The position numbers and the translations under genes are program-made. The notes below the pieces were generated by a model. It saw nothing but the letters and a program-made list of their open reading frames with translations. It made no database searches and was not told where the DNA came from. This document shows, piece after piece, positions 7,830 through 16,742 of a DNA stretch of 64,000 nucleotides (its first letter is position 1; each line of letters opens with the position of its first letter). The DNA is from Streptomyces sp. NRRL F-4489 (GTDB lineage Bacteria; Actinomycetota; Actinomycetes; Streptomycetales; Streptomycetaceae), in NCBI RefSeq assembly GCF_001509485.1, contig NZ_LLZI01000101.1:1-64000 (forward strand). Direction: 5' to 3'.

Positions 7830-7836
7830 CAGTCAA
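7809..7836 (-). promoter_or_regulatory. Promoter of the CoA ligase-paaX operon
   Basis: On the minus strand TTGACT (7836-7831) and TACGCT (7814-7809) are separated by 16 bases, about 80 bases before the ligase ATG. The inverted repeat at 7804-7829 overlaps it. Confidence 0.5.
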
Positions 7837-7900
7837 CAGTCCGCGATACCGTCGGCCGGCCGCCGGCCGCGCCGACCACCGCTACCAGGGGAGCCGCCTC

Positions 7901-9052
7901 GTGACCGCATTCGCACTGGGACCGGACGACGAGCAGTGGTGCGCGCGGCTGCGCGCCCTGGCGGCCGAACGGCTCCGGCCGCTCGCCGAGCGCGGCGAAC
8001 CGGGCCGGATCAACCGCCCGCTCCTCACCGCCCTCGGAGAACTGGGCCTACTGGCCCGCCTGTTCCCCGACGGCGGCAGCCCGCGCGCCCTGGACCTCTG
8101 CCTGCTGCGCGAGTCCCTGGCCCGCGAGTGCACCGAGGCGGAGACCGCCCTGGCGCTCCAGGGGCTGGGGCTCTGCCCGGTGGTGCAGTCCGGGACGGAC
8201 GCCCAACGGGCCCGCTGGCTGTCGGAGGTGACGTCCGGGCGCGCGGTGGCGGCCTTCGCGCTGAGCGAGCCCGAGGCCGGATCGGACGCCGCCGCGCTCA
8301 CCCTGGCCGCCGAGCCGGACGGCCCCGGCCGCTGGCGGCTCACCGGCGAGAAGTGCTGGATCTCCAACGCGCCCGACGCCGACGTCACCACCGTCTTCGC
8401 CCGCACCGGCGGCCCGGCCGGCGCCCGCGGCATCACCGCCTTCCTCGTCCCCGCCGGCCGCCCCGGCCTCGGCGGCGAACCCCTGGACATGCTCAGCCCG
8501 CACCCCATCGGCACCCTCGTCTTCGACGGCACCCCGGTCACCGCCGCGGACGTGGTCGGCGAGGTGGGCGGCGGCTTCGGCGTGGCGATGCGCACCCTGA
8601 ACCTCTTCCGCCCCAGCGTCGGCGCCTTCGCGGTCGGCATGGCGCAGGCCGCCCTGGACGCCGCGCTGGCGCACACCGCAACCCGCACCGCCTTCGGCGG
8701 CCCCCTGAAGGACCTCCAGTCCGTCGGCCACCGCCTCGCCGACCTGGCCACCCGCACCGAGGCCGCCCGCCTCCTCGTCTACGCCGCGGCCGCCGCCTAC
8801 GACCGCGGCGACCCCGCCATCGCCCGCCGCGCCGCGATGGCCAAACTCCTCGCCACCGAAACCGCCCAAGAGGTCGTCGACGCCGCCCTCCAACTCCACG
8901 GCGCCCGAGCCCTCCGCCGAGGCCACCCCCTCGAACACCTCTACCGCGAGGTCCGCGCCCCCCGCATCTACGAGGGGGCTACGGAGGTGCAGCGGTCGAT
9001 TATCGCCAAGGAGCTTTATCGGGGGGTGGGGGTGAGGGAAAGGGACAGGTGA
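7901..9052 (+). CDS. Acyl-CoA dehydrogenase
   Basis: A 383-residue FAD-dependent acyl-CoA dehydrogenase. FALSEPEAGSDAAAL and LTGEKCWISNAPDADV are the substrate/FAD signature, and RIYEGATEVQRSIIAKELYR near the C-terminus contains the glutamate in the position of the usual catalytic base. The GTG at 7901 has CAGGGGAG about seven bases upstream; a longer frame upstream lacks a ribosome site and crosses the promoter region. It introduces a 2,3-double bond into an acyl-CoA, presumably the thioester made by the divergent ligase. The gene stands alone; the next gene (9137) is on the other strand. Confidence 0.9.
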   Translation: MTAFALGPDDEQWCARLRALAAERLRPLAERGEPGRINRPLLTALGELGLLARLFPDGGSPRALDLCLLRESLARECTEAETALALQGLGLCPVVQSGTDAQRARWLSEVTSGRAVAAFALSEPEAGSDAAALTLAAEPDGPGRWRLTGEKCWISNAPDADVTTVFARTGGPAGARGITAFLVPAGRPGLGGEPLDMLSPHPIGTLVFDGTPVTAADVVGEVGGGFGVAMRTLNLFRPSVGAFAVGMAQAALDAALAHTATRTAFGGPLKDLQSVGHRLADLATRTEAARLLVYAAAAAYDRGDPAIARRAAMAKLLATETAQEVVDAALQLHGARALRRGHPLEHLYREVRAPRIYEGATEVQRSIIAKELYRGVGVRERDR

Positions 9053-9136
9053 CGCATGTCGGTCCTTGGCAAACTTCCCGAGCCCTTCGTGGTTGGCTTC
9101 GAGTCATTGCCCTCACCGACCTCGTGCGGGAGAGCC

Positions 9137-9517
9137 CTACGGGCGGTGCGTCGCTGAGACCGGTGCCGAGTGCGATGGCGTCGGGGCGACAGGGGCCTTA
9201 CCGGCTGTGCCCGGCCCGCCGGCCGCGGCCAGCAGCACCAGCAACAGCAGGAGCCCGCCTCCTCCGGTCCCCGCAGACACGGCGAGGGTGCGAGGGCTGA
9301 TGGACCGGCGGTGCCCGCGCACACGGGTGCCGTCCGAGCGGTAGTAGGAACGGACCCGGGTCGTCGGGCCGGTGGGGACCGGCCGCGGCACGGGAGCAGG
9401 ACGCAGGTTCGCGCGTCGGGATGCCGCAGGGGGTTGCGCGGCGCGGGGTCGGGCACGGCGGTTGTGGCCTTTGACGTAAGTGCCATCACGACGGTAGTGC
9501 GGGCGTACGTAAGTCAC
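9137..9517 (-). CDS. Small membrane protein with YRxDGTxVxGH repeats
   Basis: A 126-residue basic protein. Two copies of the motif occur: VRPHYRRDGTYVKGHNRR at the N-terminus and VRSYYRSDGTRVRGHRRS near residue 60. They are followed by one hydrophobic segment (GGGGLLLLLVLLAAAGG). This short motif recurs in many actinobacterial and phage-linked small proteins, but I know of no established function. The GTG at 9517 is preferred over the ATG at 9523 because GAGG lies six bases before it, while it abuts the ATG. The gene sits at the left edge of the defence-like island. It may be a DNA- or wall-associated membrane protein; that is speculation. Confidence 0.65.
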   Translation of the reverse strand: MTYVRPHYRRDGTYVKGHNRRARPRAAQPPAASRRANLRPAPVPRPVPTGPTTRVRSYYRSDGTRVRGHRRSISPRTLAVSAGTGGGGLLLLLVLLAAAGGPGTAGKAPVAPTPSHSAPVSATHRP

Positions 9518-9710
9518 GAGCATCCTCGGCGTGAAGGGGGAGCACCCCAGGGACGGGGCCGGGTATTCCTCGGCTCAAAACTCGACGGTACCGACCGCCA
9601 CTGACAATGCGGGGTGGCCAACGCAGCGGCCGTGCGCACCGCATGAGCGGTACCCAGCGATGTCCGGACGGTCCCCGAAAGCCGTTCCGGCACAACCTCC
9701 GGACACGGGT

Positions 9711-9745
9711 CAGGGGCCCGCTCCGCCCAAGGAGTCAGGCCCCTG
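9711..9745 (-). terminator. Hairpin after the 451-residue protein gene
   Basis: CAGGGGCC (9711-9718) pairs perfectly with GGCCCCTG (9738-9745), and an inner CTCC/GGAG pair extends the stem. It lies 19 bases beyond the stop of the leftward gene ending at 9764, as expected for a terminator without a U tract. Confidence 0.65.
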
Positions 9746-9763
9746 CCCGGGTACCCCGGGAGC

Positions 9764-11119
9764 TCAGCCCGCGAGCAGGCGCATGGCGAGCACGGACCCG
9801 TCCGGCTGGACCGAGACAGGGCCACCCCACTTGGGGTCCCGTCCGGCCTGCGGCCACGCGGACCGCCTGGCGTAGACCTCGCCGCGGTACTGCTCCACGC
9901 GTCCATTCGCGAGGTGGCCGAAGAGCGTGGCGTCTACGCCGGAGAACGCCTCCACCCGGGTCCTGTTCAGCCGGAAGACGTGGTCCGTGCCGACGAAGCG
10001 CATTCCGAGGAGCGTGTGCTGCGCGTCCTGAACGCTGCCGGTCGCGGCATGTGCGGTGCCGGTGAAGCGGCGCTGGCCCTGGCGGGTGGAAAGGTAGGGA
10101 GCGGTTGCTTCACCATCGCCCGCGAACGCCGTCAGCCCCGCCGCGGCTGTGCGTGCGATAACCCGCCGGAACCAGTCGAAGCGCTCCGGGGTGACGTGGA
10201 AGCCTGGTTCGGGTGCGCGTGTCTTGTCGCCTTCGGCAGGCGGCTGGATGCCGGGGAAGTGATTTTCTTCCTTGAGCGGGTCGTCCAGGCTGCCGCCCGG
10301 CGCACGTTCTGAACCAGTCAGCCAGCCGCCCCGTCCCTCGGCGTGGAGGGTGTGCACAGTCAGCGGACCGTCGAGCGGCAGCTCCGTGCTGAACACCAGG
10401 GAGGGGGTCTCGTCCCAGTCCCCGATGTGCACTGCCTCCACGTGTGCCGAGGCGGATGCGAGCTGACCATGGGAGATAGCGGCGTTACCGTGGTTGCCCT
10501 TGCAGGCGATCGGGAAGGCCCGGGAGGGCTCGCCCGGCTTCCACACCTCCGCGAAGAAGTCTGGGCGGTACCGGTAGCTCAGCCGCGGGCCCTTGTCCCT
10601 GCTGGTCAGAGCCCAGCCGGCGCGCAGCGCCGTGTCCGCCGGCACGATCGAGACGACGTGGTCGGGGTAGCGGTGGAGCAGGATGCGCTGGGCCAGTGCC
10701 AGAGCGAATCCGATGCCGAGTTCTCCGGACTGGAGAGCCTTGTAGTAGTCCGCGGTGTCGCGGCCTTCGGCGGACAGCTTCATGAACGAGTCGGGTCCGC
10801 CGGTCAGTGCCTGGGTGTACTTCAGCGCACCCCAGTGCTCTGCGAGACCGCGCCCCGCACCCCGGCGCGACAACGCCATTGCGCGGCCCAGCGTGTGCAA
10901 TACCTCCCATGGGGTCAGTCCGAGGGACCCGGTCTCCCCTACGCGCAGTGGCTGAAGTTCCGGCTTCCGCCGCAGGGCGTCGAGCTCATTCTCCTTGCGT
11001 TTCTTGTCATCGTCCGCCGCCGCGGCTTCCACACTGCCCACCAGTCCCGGACTGGAGTGGATGGCGACGTGCGACTGCTGAGAGAGCTCTCTCAGCACTT
11101 CTGATGCGGACTTCTTCAC
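9764..11119 (-). CDS. Uncharacterised protein of the defence-like island with a degenerate nuclease-type motif
   Basis: I do not recognise this 451-residue protein. At about residues 183-208 it has RPDFFAEVW, then 12 residues later PIACKGNHG. The spacing resembles a PD-(D/E)XK nuclease core, but the usual Glu before Cys-Lys is Ala. An N-terminal charged segment (AAADDDKKRKENELDALRR) looks helical. The GTG at 11119 has GGGGGAG four bases upstream and starts VKKSASEVLRELSQQS. No membrane segment or signal peptide is seen. It follows the HEPN-like gene on the same strand, but two hairpins in the 140-base gap suggest its own promoter or attenuation. It could be an inactive nuclease fold that binds nucleic acid, or an effector with an altered active site. 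Confidence 0.75.
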   Translation of the reverse strand: MKKSASEVLRELSQQSHVAIHSSPGLVGSVEAAAADDDKKRKENELDALRRKPELQPLRVGETGSLGLTPWEVLHTLGRAMALSRRGAGRGLAEHWGALKYTQALTGGPDSFMKLSAEGRDTADYYKALQSGELGIGFALALAQRILLHRYPDHVVSIVPADTALRAGWALTSRDKGPRLSYRYRPDFFAEVWKPGEPSRAFPIACKGNHGNAAISHGQLASASAHVEAVHIGDWDETPSLVFSTELPLDGPLTVHTLHAEGRGGWLTGSERAPGGSLDDPLKEENHFPGIQPPAEGDKTRAPEPGFHVTPERFDWFRRVIARTAAAGLTAFAGDGEATAPYLSTRQGQRRFTGTAHAATGSVQDAQHTLLGMRFVGTDHVFRLNRTRVEAFSGVDATLFGHLANGRVEQYRGEVYARRSAWPQAGRDPKWGGPVSVQPDGSVLAMRLLAG

Positions 11120-11145
11120 GCTGCTCCCCCTGGTATCGGCCGCGG

Positions 11146-11165
11146 CCGGCCTGAAGTAAGGCCGG
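11146..11165. promoter_or_regulatory. Inverted repeat before the 451-residue protein gene
   Basis: CCGGCCT (11146-11152) and AGGCCGG (11159-11165) form a perfect 7-bp inverted repeat around a six-base centre, 27 bases before the GTG at 11119. It could be an operator or a leader hairpin; no companion copy was found. Confidence 0.4.
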
Positions 11166-11209
11166 AATCCGGGCGAGAGAATCGGGCATTCGAAGGCGGG
11201 ACTTGAGCG

Positions 11210-11249
11210 CGTGGGCGAATGTGCGGACGTGTCTGCACATCCGCCCACG
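11210..11249 (-). terminator. Strong hairpin after the HEPN-like gene
   Basis: Two 15-base arms (11210-11224 and 11235-11249) pair at 14 of 15 positions around a 10-base loop. The hairpin begins 10 bases beyond the stop of the gene ending at 11260. It probably ends or attenuates the helicase-HEPN transcript. Confidence 0.65.
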
Positions 11250-11259
11250 GAGAATTCGG

Positions 11260-12099
11260 TCAGGCAGCCTTTTGCTGAGAGTCGGCGAGGTCGTTCAGGA
11301 CCGCGTTCACCACGGGCCAGCACATGTCCAGCGTGTCGCGATCGGGCGCGTGCGCCTCGCGGATTTCGGCGCGCGGGTGGACGAAGTTCCGGTACCTGCG
11401 CAGCTCATGGCAGAAGCGCTCGACATCGGCGCCGATCCAGCCGGAGTCATGGCAGGTCTTGATCAAGGTGTCCAGGTTCACCCGGTCCGGAGACGTCCGG
11501 CCGAGGAGCGAAGCATCGCGTTCCTGCACCACATGCACCAGCACGCCTTCGAGAAGGCTGCCGAGCATGATGATCGCGGCCACATGGGCCCCGTTGGCGT
11601 AGCACGTGCGTGCCTCGTCCAAGCGGTGCTGGAGCAGTGCCGCCATGGTCCGGTCTCTGATGAGGTCCGTCATGACTGCCCTGAGCTCGACCGGGCCCTG
11701 GCTACCCGGGTGGGCGAGAGAGGGATCGCAGGGGACGACGCGGGGGCGCCCGCCGGGGTTCTCCAGGCGCGCTCCCTCGTGAACGAGGAAGGCGTTGACC
11801 GCGGTGATGACGGCGGGGAGCTGGTCGGGTTCGTCGAGGTACTCGCGGGGGTCGGCGAGTCGGAGCAGGACCTTCTCCAGCTCGGTGGGATCCTCCCGGC
11901 GCTCGGTGAGCCGGGCGAGGGTCCACTGCCTGCGGTACTCGCCGTCGTACTCCGGCACCCGCTGCCAACCGGCGTGCTCCAGGAACCGGGCGATCTCGAA
12001 GCCCTTGCGGTAGTAGAGATTGTCGTCACCGCAGATGACGCGGGACAGTTCCTCGAGCGTATTGGCGTCCAAGATGCCGAGCGGGGGCTGCGGGGTCAT
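11260..12099 (-). CDS. HEPN-like protein coupled to the helicase-nuclease
   Basis: A 279-residue protein I cannot name precisely. The C-terminal part (about residues 150-275) is all-helical in appearance. It contains GAHVAAIIMLGSLLEGVLVH and then ELRRYRNFVHPRAEI, which fits the HEPN-type Rx4-6H pattern (RYRNFVH) found in many toxin and abortive-infection RNases. The N-terminal part (ARFLEHAGWQRVP, LLRLADPREYLDEP, GGRPRVV) recalls N-terminal modules of Abi-like proteins, but this is only a resemblance. Its ATG overlaps the helicase stop codon (ATGA at 12099-12096), so the two are translationally coupled. Inference: an RNA- or tRNA-cleaving effector, or a regulator of the helicase. Confidence 0.75.
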   Translation of the reverse strand: MTPQPPLGILDANTLEELSRVICGDDNLYYRKGFEIARFLEHAGWQRVPEYDGEYRRQWTLARLTERREDPTELEKVLLRLADPREYLDEPDQLPAVITAVNAFLVHEGARLENPGGRPRVVPCDPSLAHPGSQGPVELRAVMTDLIRDRTMAALLQHRLDEARTCYANGAHVAAIIMLGSLLEGVLVHVVQERDASLLGRTSPDRVNLDTLIKTCHDSGWIGADVERFCHELRRYRNFVHPRAEIREAHAPDRDTLDMCWPVVNAVLNDLADSQQKAA

Positions 12100-15000
12100 G
12101 CCGGGCCTTCCGTCCTTTCGTTGGCTTCGTCTTCTTCGGTCGTGGTGAGCGCAGCGGTGGGATCCGTGAGGTCGGGGCCGTCCGGGGAGTCCGCCGCGCC
12201 CTCCGCCGGATCCTCATCGGCGGAGAGATCGAGCGGTGTCCAGGGCGCGCCGCTCGATGCGGCACCCGACCGCGTTCGTCCGCCGGCGCCACCGAAGTCG
12301 GCCGGGTGGATTCCCAGCCGGTCCAGCTCTCCCCACAGGCCGGCCAGTGCTTCATCGGGGTCGAATCGGAACTCGCTCTCCCGGATGCGCCAGAACGTCC
12401 AGCCCACGCGCTGCAGTTCGCGGTCGCGTCGCTGATCGTGCCGGATCTGCTCGGGCGTCGAGTGGTACCGGTCGCCGTCGCACTCCACGGCCAGACGCCC
12501 TCGTGCGCCCACGACAACGAGGTCGATGCGTTTGTTTCCGGCCGGGTACTGCGGGATGACGTGATATCCGCGACCCTTGACGCGCAGATAGACCTCCTGC
12601 TCGAAGAGCGATTCAAAGGGTTTCTGCGGAATCGTGCTCGACACTTCTCCGATGTCGTCCGCGTCGGCGAGCGCGGCGGGCGGATTCTCCATGTACGCGA
12701 GGAGGTTGAGCCGGAGGTCTTCCTTCTTGAGGCGGTCCGGTGGGACCGAGTAGAAGAGCCGCATCTGGTCCTGCGCGCGGGAGGCGGCGACGTTGTAAGC
12801 CTGCTGTTCGCTGCGCGCACCGCCCGCGATGCGGGGAGGCTCGGTGACCACCATCGACAGCAGGATGACGTGCCGTTCGTCACCCTGGAACGAAGCAGGG
12901 TTGCCCACACGGATCCGGTGGCGCTCGCGTACCGGTGCCGGGATACGCTCGTTGATCAGCTGTTCCAGGAGTTTCACCTGGCCGACCGGGCCCTGGAGCG
13001 TGATCACGCCCATGGTCTTGTCCCGGTAGGCGGGATCCTCCACGAGCTGGGCCAGACAATCCGCGATGGCCTCGGCCTCCTTCTGGTTGCGGAGTCGGCT
13101 GTCGCGCCCCTGGGCGACAGCCCCCTCGACGAAGTGCGTCACGAGCGGATCGAGGCGCTCGCCCCCGTACTGGCGCAGCGGCTGCAGCTTGTTGTTGTAG
13201 AAGGTCTGAGAGGACCAGCCGATGATCTCCGGCATGCACCGGAAGTGCTCCTCCAGCCGGATCACATTCGGGAAGAACGTGGACAGCAGCTGATACAGAT
13301 TGGTGGCGGGGCCGTAGAGCGTGCGCAAGGCGGGCTTCATGTCAGGAAGGTGGGAGACCAACCGGTCATGGATCGCCTGGTGCCGGCCCATGGCGCTGAG
13401 CGCGGGCGCGCACTGCTTGTCGTCACCGACGACGATCACGCGGGGCGCGAGCCACAGCAGGAACAGCGCGTCCATACCGGCCTGGCTGGCCTCGTCGATG
13501 ATGACGACGTCGAACGCGTCCCGCTTGGGAAGCACCGTCTCGGCCACCCGGGAGATGGGCATGACCCATGCGGGTACCGCGCCTTGCGCCATCCTCATGG
13601 CATCGTTCGCTGCGGCACGGTAACGGCCCGCGTTGCGGCTCTTCCCCTTGCCGAGCGAGGCCATGTGGTTGCGGTACGCCTGGAGTGCGGACCGCTGCTC
13701 CTGCGTCATGCGCTTCAGACACAGCAACCGACCGGACATGGCGGCGAGCTCGCCGGTGATGTCTTCGAGATTCCGCTCGTACTGGGCCAGTTCCCCCTCG
13801 AGCCGGCGTTCTCGTCCACACGTGCGCTGGCGGTTGACGAACGCGGAGGCCACCGCCCAGGCCCATGCCTCGGCAAGCGAGGTCAGCCGTGCCTCCCATG
13901 CCGGGTCACCGGGATCCCGCGTCAGCTGATCGGCGAGCAAGGGATGGGCTCTGCGCAAGCCGTCCAGCAGCACGCCGCAGCGCCGCCGGCGGTCCTCCCG
14001 GTGGTGCGCCTCCCGCAACGCGTCGAGTTCCTTGGCGTAGCGGTCGATGTCCTGCTCACGAATCGCCACGGCGGCAGCCAGCGCTTCGGCGGCGGGGTGG
14101 GAACCTTCCACCGGTGCGCGGAGTCGCTCCTCCCACTCGGCCAACTGAGCCGTGGCCTCGTCTGCCGCCCGCCGACCGGCGAGTGCCGCAAGGGCATCGG
14201 TGAAGTCCTGCCACGCCGCGCGGGAAGTGAGAGCAACGTGCAGGCCGTGACGTACAAGGAGTTCGTCGATGCGCTCACGGGCAGCGCCGAAGGCATTGAT
14301 GTGGTCAAGGCGCGCGTATGCCTCGGTGAGAGCGGCTAGGCGGAGCTCCACCGGTCCTTCCGCTATGGGAACTCCGACGTGGGACCATCGCTCCGCGAGC
14401 GTGGCCACCACGCAATAGGCACCCAGGTGGGCAAGGACGGCATCGAGATCCTCCAGCGTCTCGGGCGAGTGGCCGTTCACCTTGCAGGTGTCGAGGAGTT
14501 CTTGGGCCGCCTTTTGCGCCTTTGCGGCACGGAAGCGGCCACGGCGGCGCAGTTTCCCGCCCGTGGCGAGATACTCCCGGAGTGCGGATCCCGTAGCGAG
14601 CATCGCGTCGGCTTGCTCAGCGGAAAGCGGTTCCGGCACGGTGACGCGCTTCATGCCCTGTTTGTCGAACTGCTCGGAGATTTCGGCGAGTTGTTCCGCA
14701 AGAGCGGTGACGCGCTGCCAGAGAGCGGCGTTCTCGCGGGAAAGGCGGTCCGAAAGCGCCTTGGTGGTCCACCGCTCCGTATCCCACTGGCCGGCCGACG
14801 GCGGCAGACCGAGGTGGTGCAGGGCCGTGCGACAGTCGCCCACGAGTGACGTCAGCTGGTCGGTGAGGGCGGCGTCGGTCCGCGCGAGGTCATCCCGCAT
14901 GCCCACCGCCTCGTCGGACAGGCCGTCATCGGTGATATGGCCGGCTCCGAGGGCCTGGGCCAGCTCCTCAGGAGAAGGCAGGGTGTCCGGGTCCGGCAGA

Positions 15001-16742
15001 GTGCCGCCCGCGCGGGGCTCTGCCGCGCCATCGCGCAGCAGGCTCAGCAATTCTGCCGCCTGGGCGGGGGAGAGCGGGGGAACGGACGAGGTCGGTCCGT
15101 CGTCCGGGACCACACCGATCCAGGAGTGCCGTTCGGCGTTCTCGCGGACGCGCCGCACGATCGCGGCGAGGGTGCCGACGTAACCGGGGGCGATTTCCGG
15201 GTGCCGGTAGACCTCCGCCTCCCTCAGCGCGATCACTTCCTCGGTGAGCGTGCTGATCCGTCCCCGCACCTCTTCCCGGCGTGCGGAGAGCCGGCGGATC
15301 TCGTCCTCCAGCTGTTCGGGGTCGCTGGCGGCGACCTGGTCGGTCAGGGCGTTGATCGTGCGTTCCAGTTCGCTTGCGCCGTCCTGCCGCGCGGAGCTGA
15401 GCAGGAGGACGCACAGATCCCGCACGGCAGGCGGAAGCTTGTCCCGAAGGACGGTGAGCGCCTGGTCGCGTGCGCTGGTGACCAGCACCCTCTGCCCCTG
15501 GGCCACCAGCGCGGACACCAAGTTGGCGATCGTGTGGGTCTTGCCGGTACCGGGCGGGCCTTGCACCACCACGCCTGTCTCGTGCTCAAGCCGCCGCAGG
15601 ACGCTCCGCTGCCGTTCGTTGGTTTTCCCCGGGAAGAGCGGGTCGTCCCCGAAGAGGGGCGGAATCTCGCGGCCATCCCAGTTCACACGTTCCTCGGCGC
15701 TCAACGTCATCACCAGCTGAGCCAGCGCCAGGGGCGCGTGCCCTTCCGAGGCCACGCTGTCCGCGATGCGGTCGTAGAAGGACAGCAGGGCGTTTCGGTC
15801 TCGCGGGCGCAGGACAAGCGCCGGCGCGTAGGTGAGCCGGGCGCCTACCTCCGGCTCACGTGGCGGCTGCCACTCGGCGCTGAACGCCACCGGACGCTGC
15901 AGTACGCGCTCCTGCCATTGGGCCAGCTGCTCCAGGGTCTCCGAAGCGAGCAGGTGCAGTGACAGGGCGGCGATCTCCTCCGAGAGGGCGGCCGAGCGCT
16001 CCGGAGCCCAGCCGTCATCGGTGTCGAGAAACGCCTGATCTTCGAGTCGTACGGCTCCTTCCGCCATGAGCCGGACCGTCAGCCGGGCGGTCTTGCGGTC
16101 CACCGAAGTCTCGACCCGATGGGTGAGCAGGTGTCGGTGGACGGTGTCACCACGCGGGTCGCTCCAGGTCAGCAACCCGGCGGCCAGGACGAGTTCGAGC
16201 TGATCGTCTTGCTGGGTCAGCTTCTGATGCCAATGGTAGAGCTGCTCGTACAGCTCGCGAAGAGGCCGTTCCGCGCGCTCTCGCTCTGCCCAGCGCCGCC
16301 ATCGATCAAGCCACGGACCGTAAGCCCGCAGCACTTCCGCCGCCTCGTCACGGCGGATGGTGTGATCTTCCGCCTCCTCCCACCACTGGCGATCGTCTGC
16401 GGCCCGCACCAGCTCTCGCCCAGGTCCCTCGGTCGCGAGCGGCGGGTCACCGCCGTCCGCGTCCTGGCACCGTTCCGCGGATACCCACCCGTCCAACACC
16501 TCCGGCAGGGGCGGCGGCGCCGCCTGCGGAACATGCTCGAGCGTGAGCAACAGGCCATCGATCCGGTCCGACGGGCGTCGCACAGAGGCGGGCAAGTTCG
16601 CCAGCCACAGGCGTTCCCGTGAGCGGCGGTCGTCGCGTAGGCGGTTGTGGCTGCTCTGCACAACCTCTTTGAGAAATCCGATCAGCCCGGCGGTCTGACC
16701 GATGGCATCAGGATGGTTCGCGGCACGTTGCGGCTCGTTCAC
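12096..16742 (-). CDS. SF1 (UPF1/Dna2-like) helicase with C-terminal Vsr-like nuclease domain
   Basis: A 1548-residue protein. Walker A (VVQGPPGTGKTHTIANLVSA) lies near residues 390-410. Walker B with DEAS (FDVVIIDEASQAGMDALFLL) is near 1080, RLEEHFRCMPEIIGW near 1165, and the later helicase motifs GVITLQGPVGQ and ASFQGDERHVILLS near 1240-1295. An insertion of roughly 650 residues with coiled-coil stretches (for example LEDEIRRLSARREEVRGRIS) separates motifs I and II. The C-terminus (about 1360-1470) has FEQEVYLRVKGRGYHVIPQY, KRIDLVVVG and LAVECDGDRYHSTPEQIRHD, a Vsr/DUF559-like PD-(D/E)XK endonuclease. The GTG at 16742 has GAGGGGAG four bases upstream. Such helicase-nuclease fusions are common in anti-phage islands. 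Visibly lower GC than flanking genes suggests transfer. Confidence 0.85.
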   Translation of the reverse strand: MNEPQRAANHPDAIGQTAGLIGFLKEVVQSSHNRLRDDRRSRERLWLANLPASVRRPSDRIDGLLLTLEHVPQAAPPPLPEVLDGWVSAERCQDADGGDPPLATEGPGRELVRAADDRQWWEEAEDHTIRRDEAAEVLRAYGPWLDRWRRWAERERAERPLRELYEQLYHWHQKLTQQDDQLELVLAAGLLTWSDPRGDTVHRHLLTHRVETSVDRKTARLTVRLMAEGAVRLEDQAFLDTDDGWAPERSAALSEEIAALSLHLLASETLEQLAQWQERVLQRPVAFSAEWQPPREPEVGARLTYAPALVLRPRDRNALLSFYDRIADSVASEGHAPLALAQLVMTLSAEERVNWDGREIPPLFGDDPLFPGKTNERQRSVLRRLEHETGVVVQGPPGTGKTHTIANLVSALVAQGQRVLVTSARDQALTVLRDKLPPAVRDLCVLLLSSARQDGASELERTINALTDQVAASDPEQLEDEIRRLSARREEVRGRISTLTEEVIALREAEVYRHPEIAPGYVGTLAAIVRRVRENAERHSWIGVVPDDGPTSSVPPLSPAQAAELLSLLRDGAAEPRAGGTLPDPDTLPSPEELAQALGAGHITDDGLSDEAVGMRDDLARTDAALTDQLTSLVGDCRTALHHLGLPPSAGQWDTERWTTKALSDRLSRENAALWQRVTALAEQLAEISEQFDKQGMKRVTVPEPLSAEQADAMLATGSALREYLATGGKLRRRGRFRAAKAQKAAQELLDTCKVNGHSPETLEDLDAVLAHLGAYCVVATLAERWSHVGVPIAEGPVELRLAALTEAYARLDHINAFGAARERIDELLVRHGLHVALTSRAAWQDFTDALAALAGRRAADEATAQLAEWEERLRAPVEGSHPAAEALAAAVAIREQDIDRYAKELDALREAHHREDRRRRCGVLLDGLRRAHPLLADQLTRDPGDPAWEARLTSLAEAWAWAVASAFVNRQRTCGRERRLEGELAQYERNLEDITGELAAMSGRLLCLKRMTQEQRSALQAYRNHMASLGKGKSRNAGRYRAAANDAMRMAQGAVPAWVMPISRVAETVLPKRDAFDVVIIDEASQAGMDALFLLWLAPRVIVVGDDKQCAPALSAMGRHQAIHDRLVSHLPDMKPALRTLYGPATNLYQLLSTFFPNVIRLEEHFRCMPEIIGWSSQTFYNNKLQPLRQYGGERLDPLVTHFVEGAVAQGRDSRLRNQKEAEAIADCLAQLVEDPAYRDKTMGVITLQGPVGQVKLLEQLINERIPAPVRERHRIRVGNPASFQGDERHVILLSMVVTEPPRIAGGARSEQQAYNVAASRAQDQMRLFYSVPPDRLKKEDLRLNLLAYMENPPAALADADDIGEVSSTIPQKPFESLFEQEVYLRVKGRGYHVIPQYPAGNKRIDLVVVGARGRLAVECDGDRYHSTPEQIRHDQRRDRELQRVGWTFWRIRESEFRFDPDEALAGLWGELDRLGIHPADFGGAGGRTRSGAASSGAPWTPLDLSADEDPAEGAADSPDGPDLTDPTAALTTTEEDEANERTEGPA

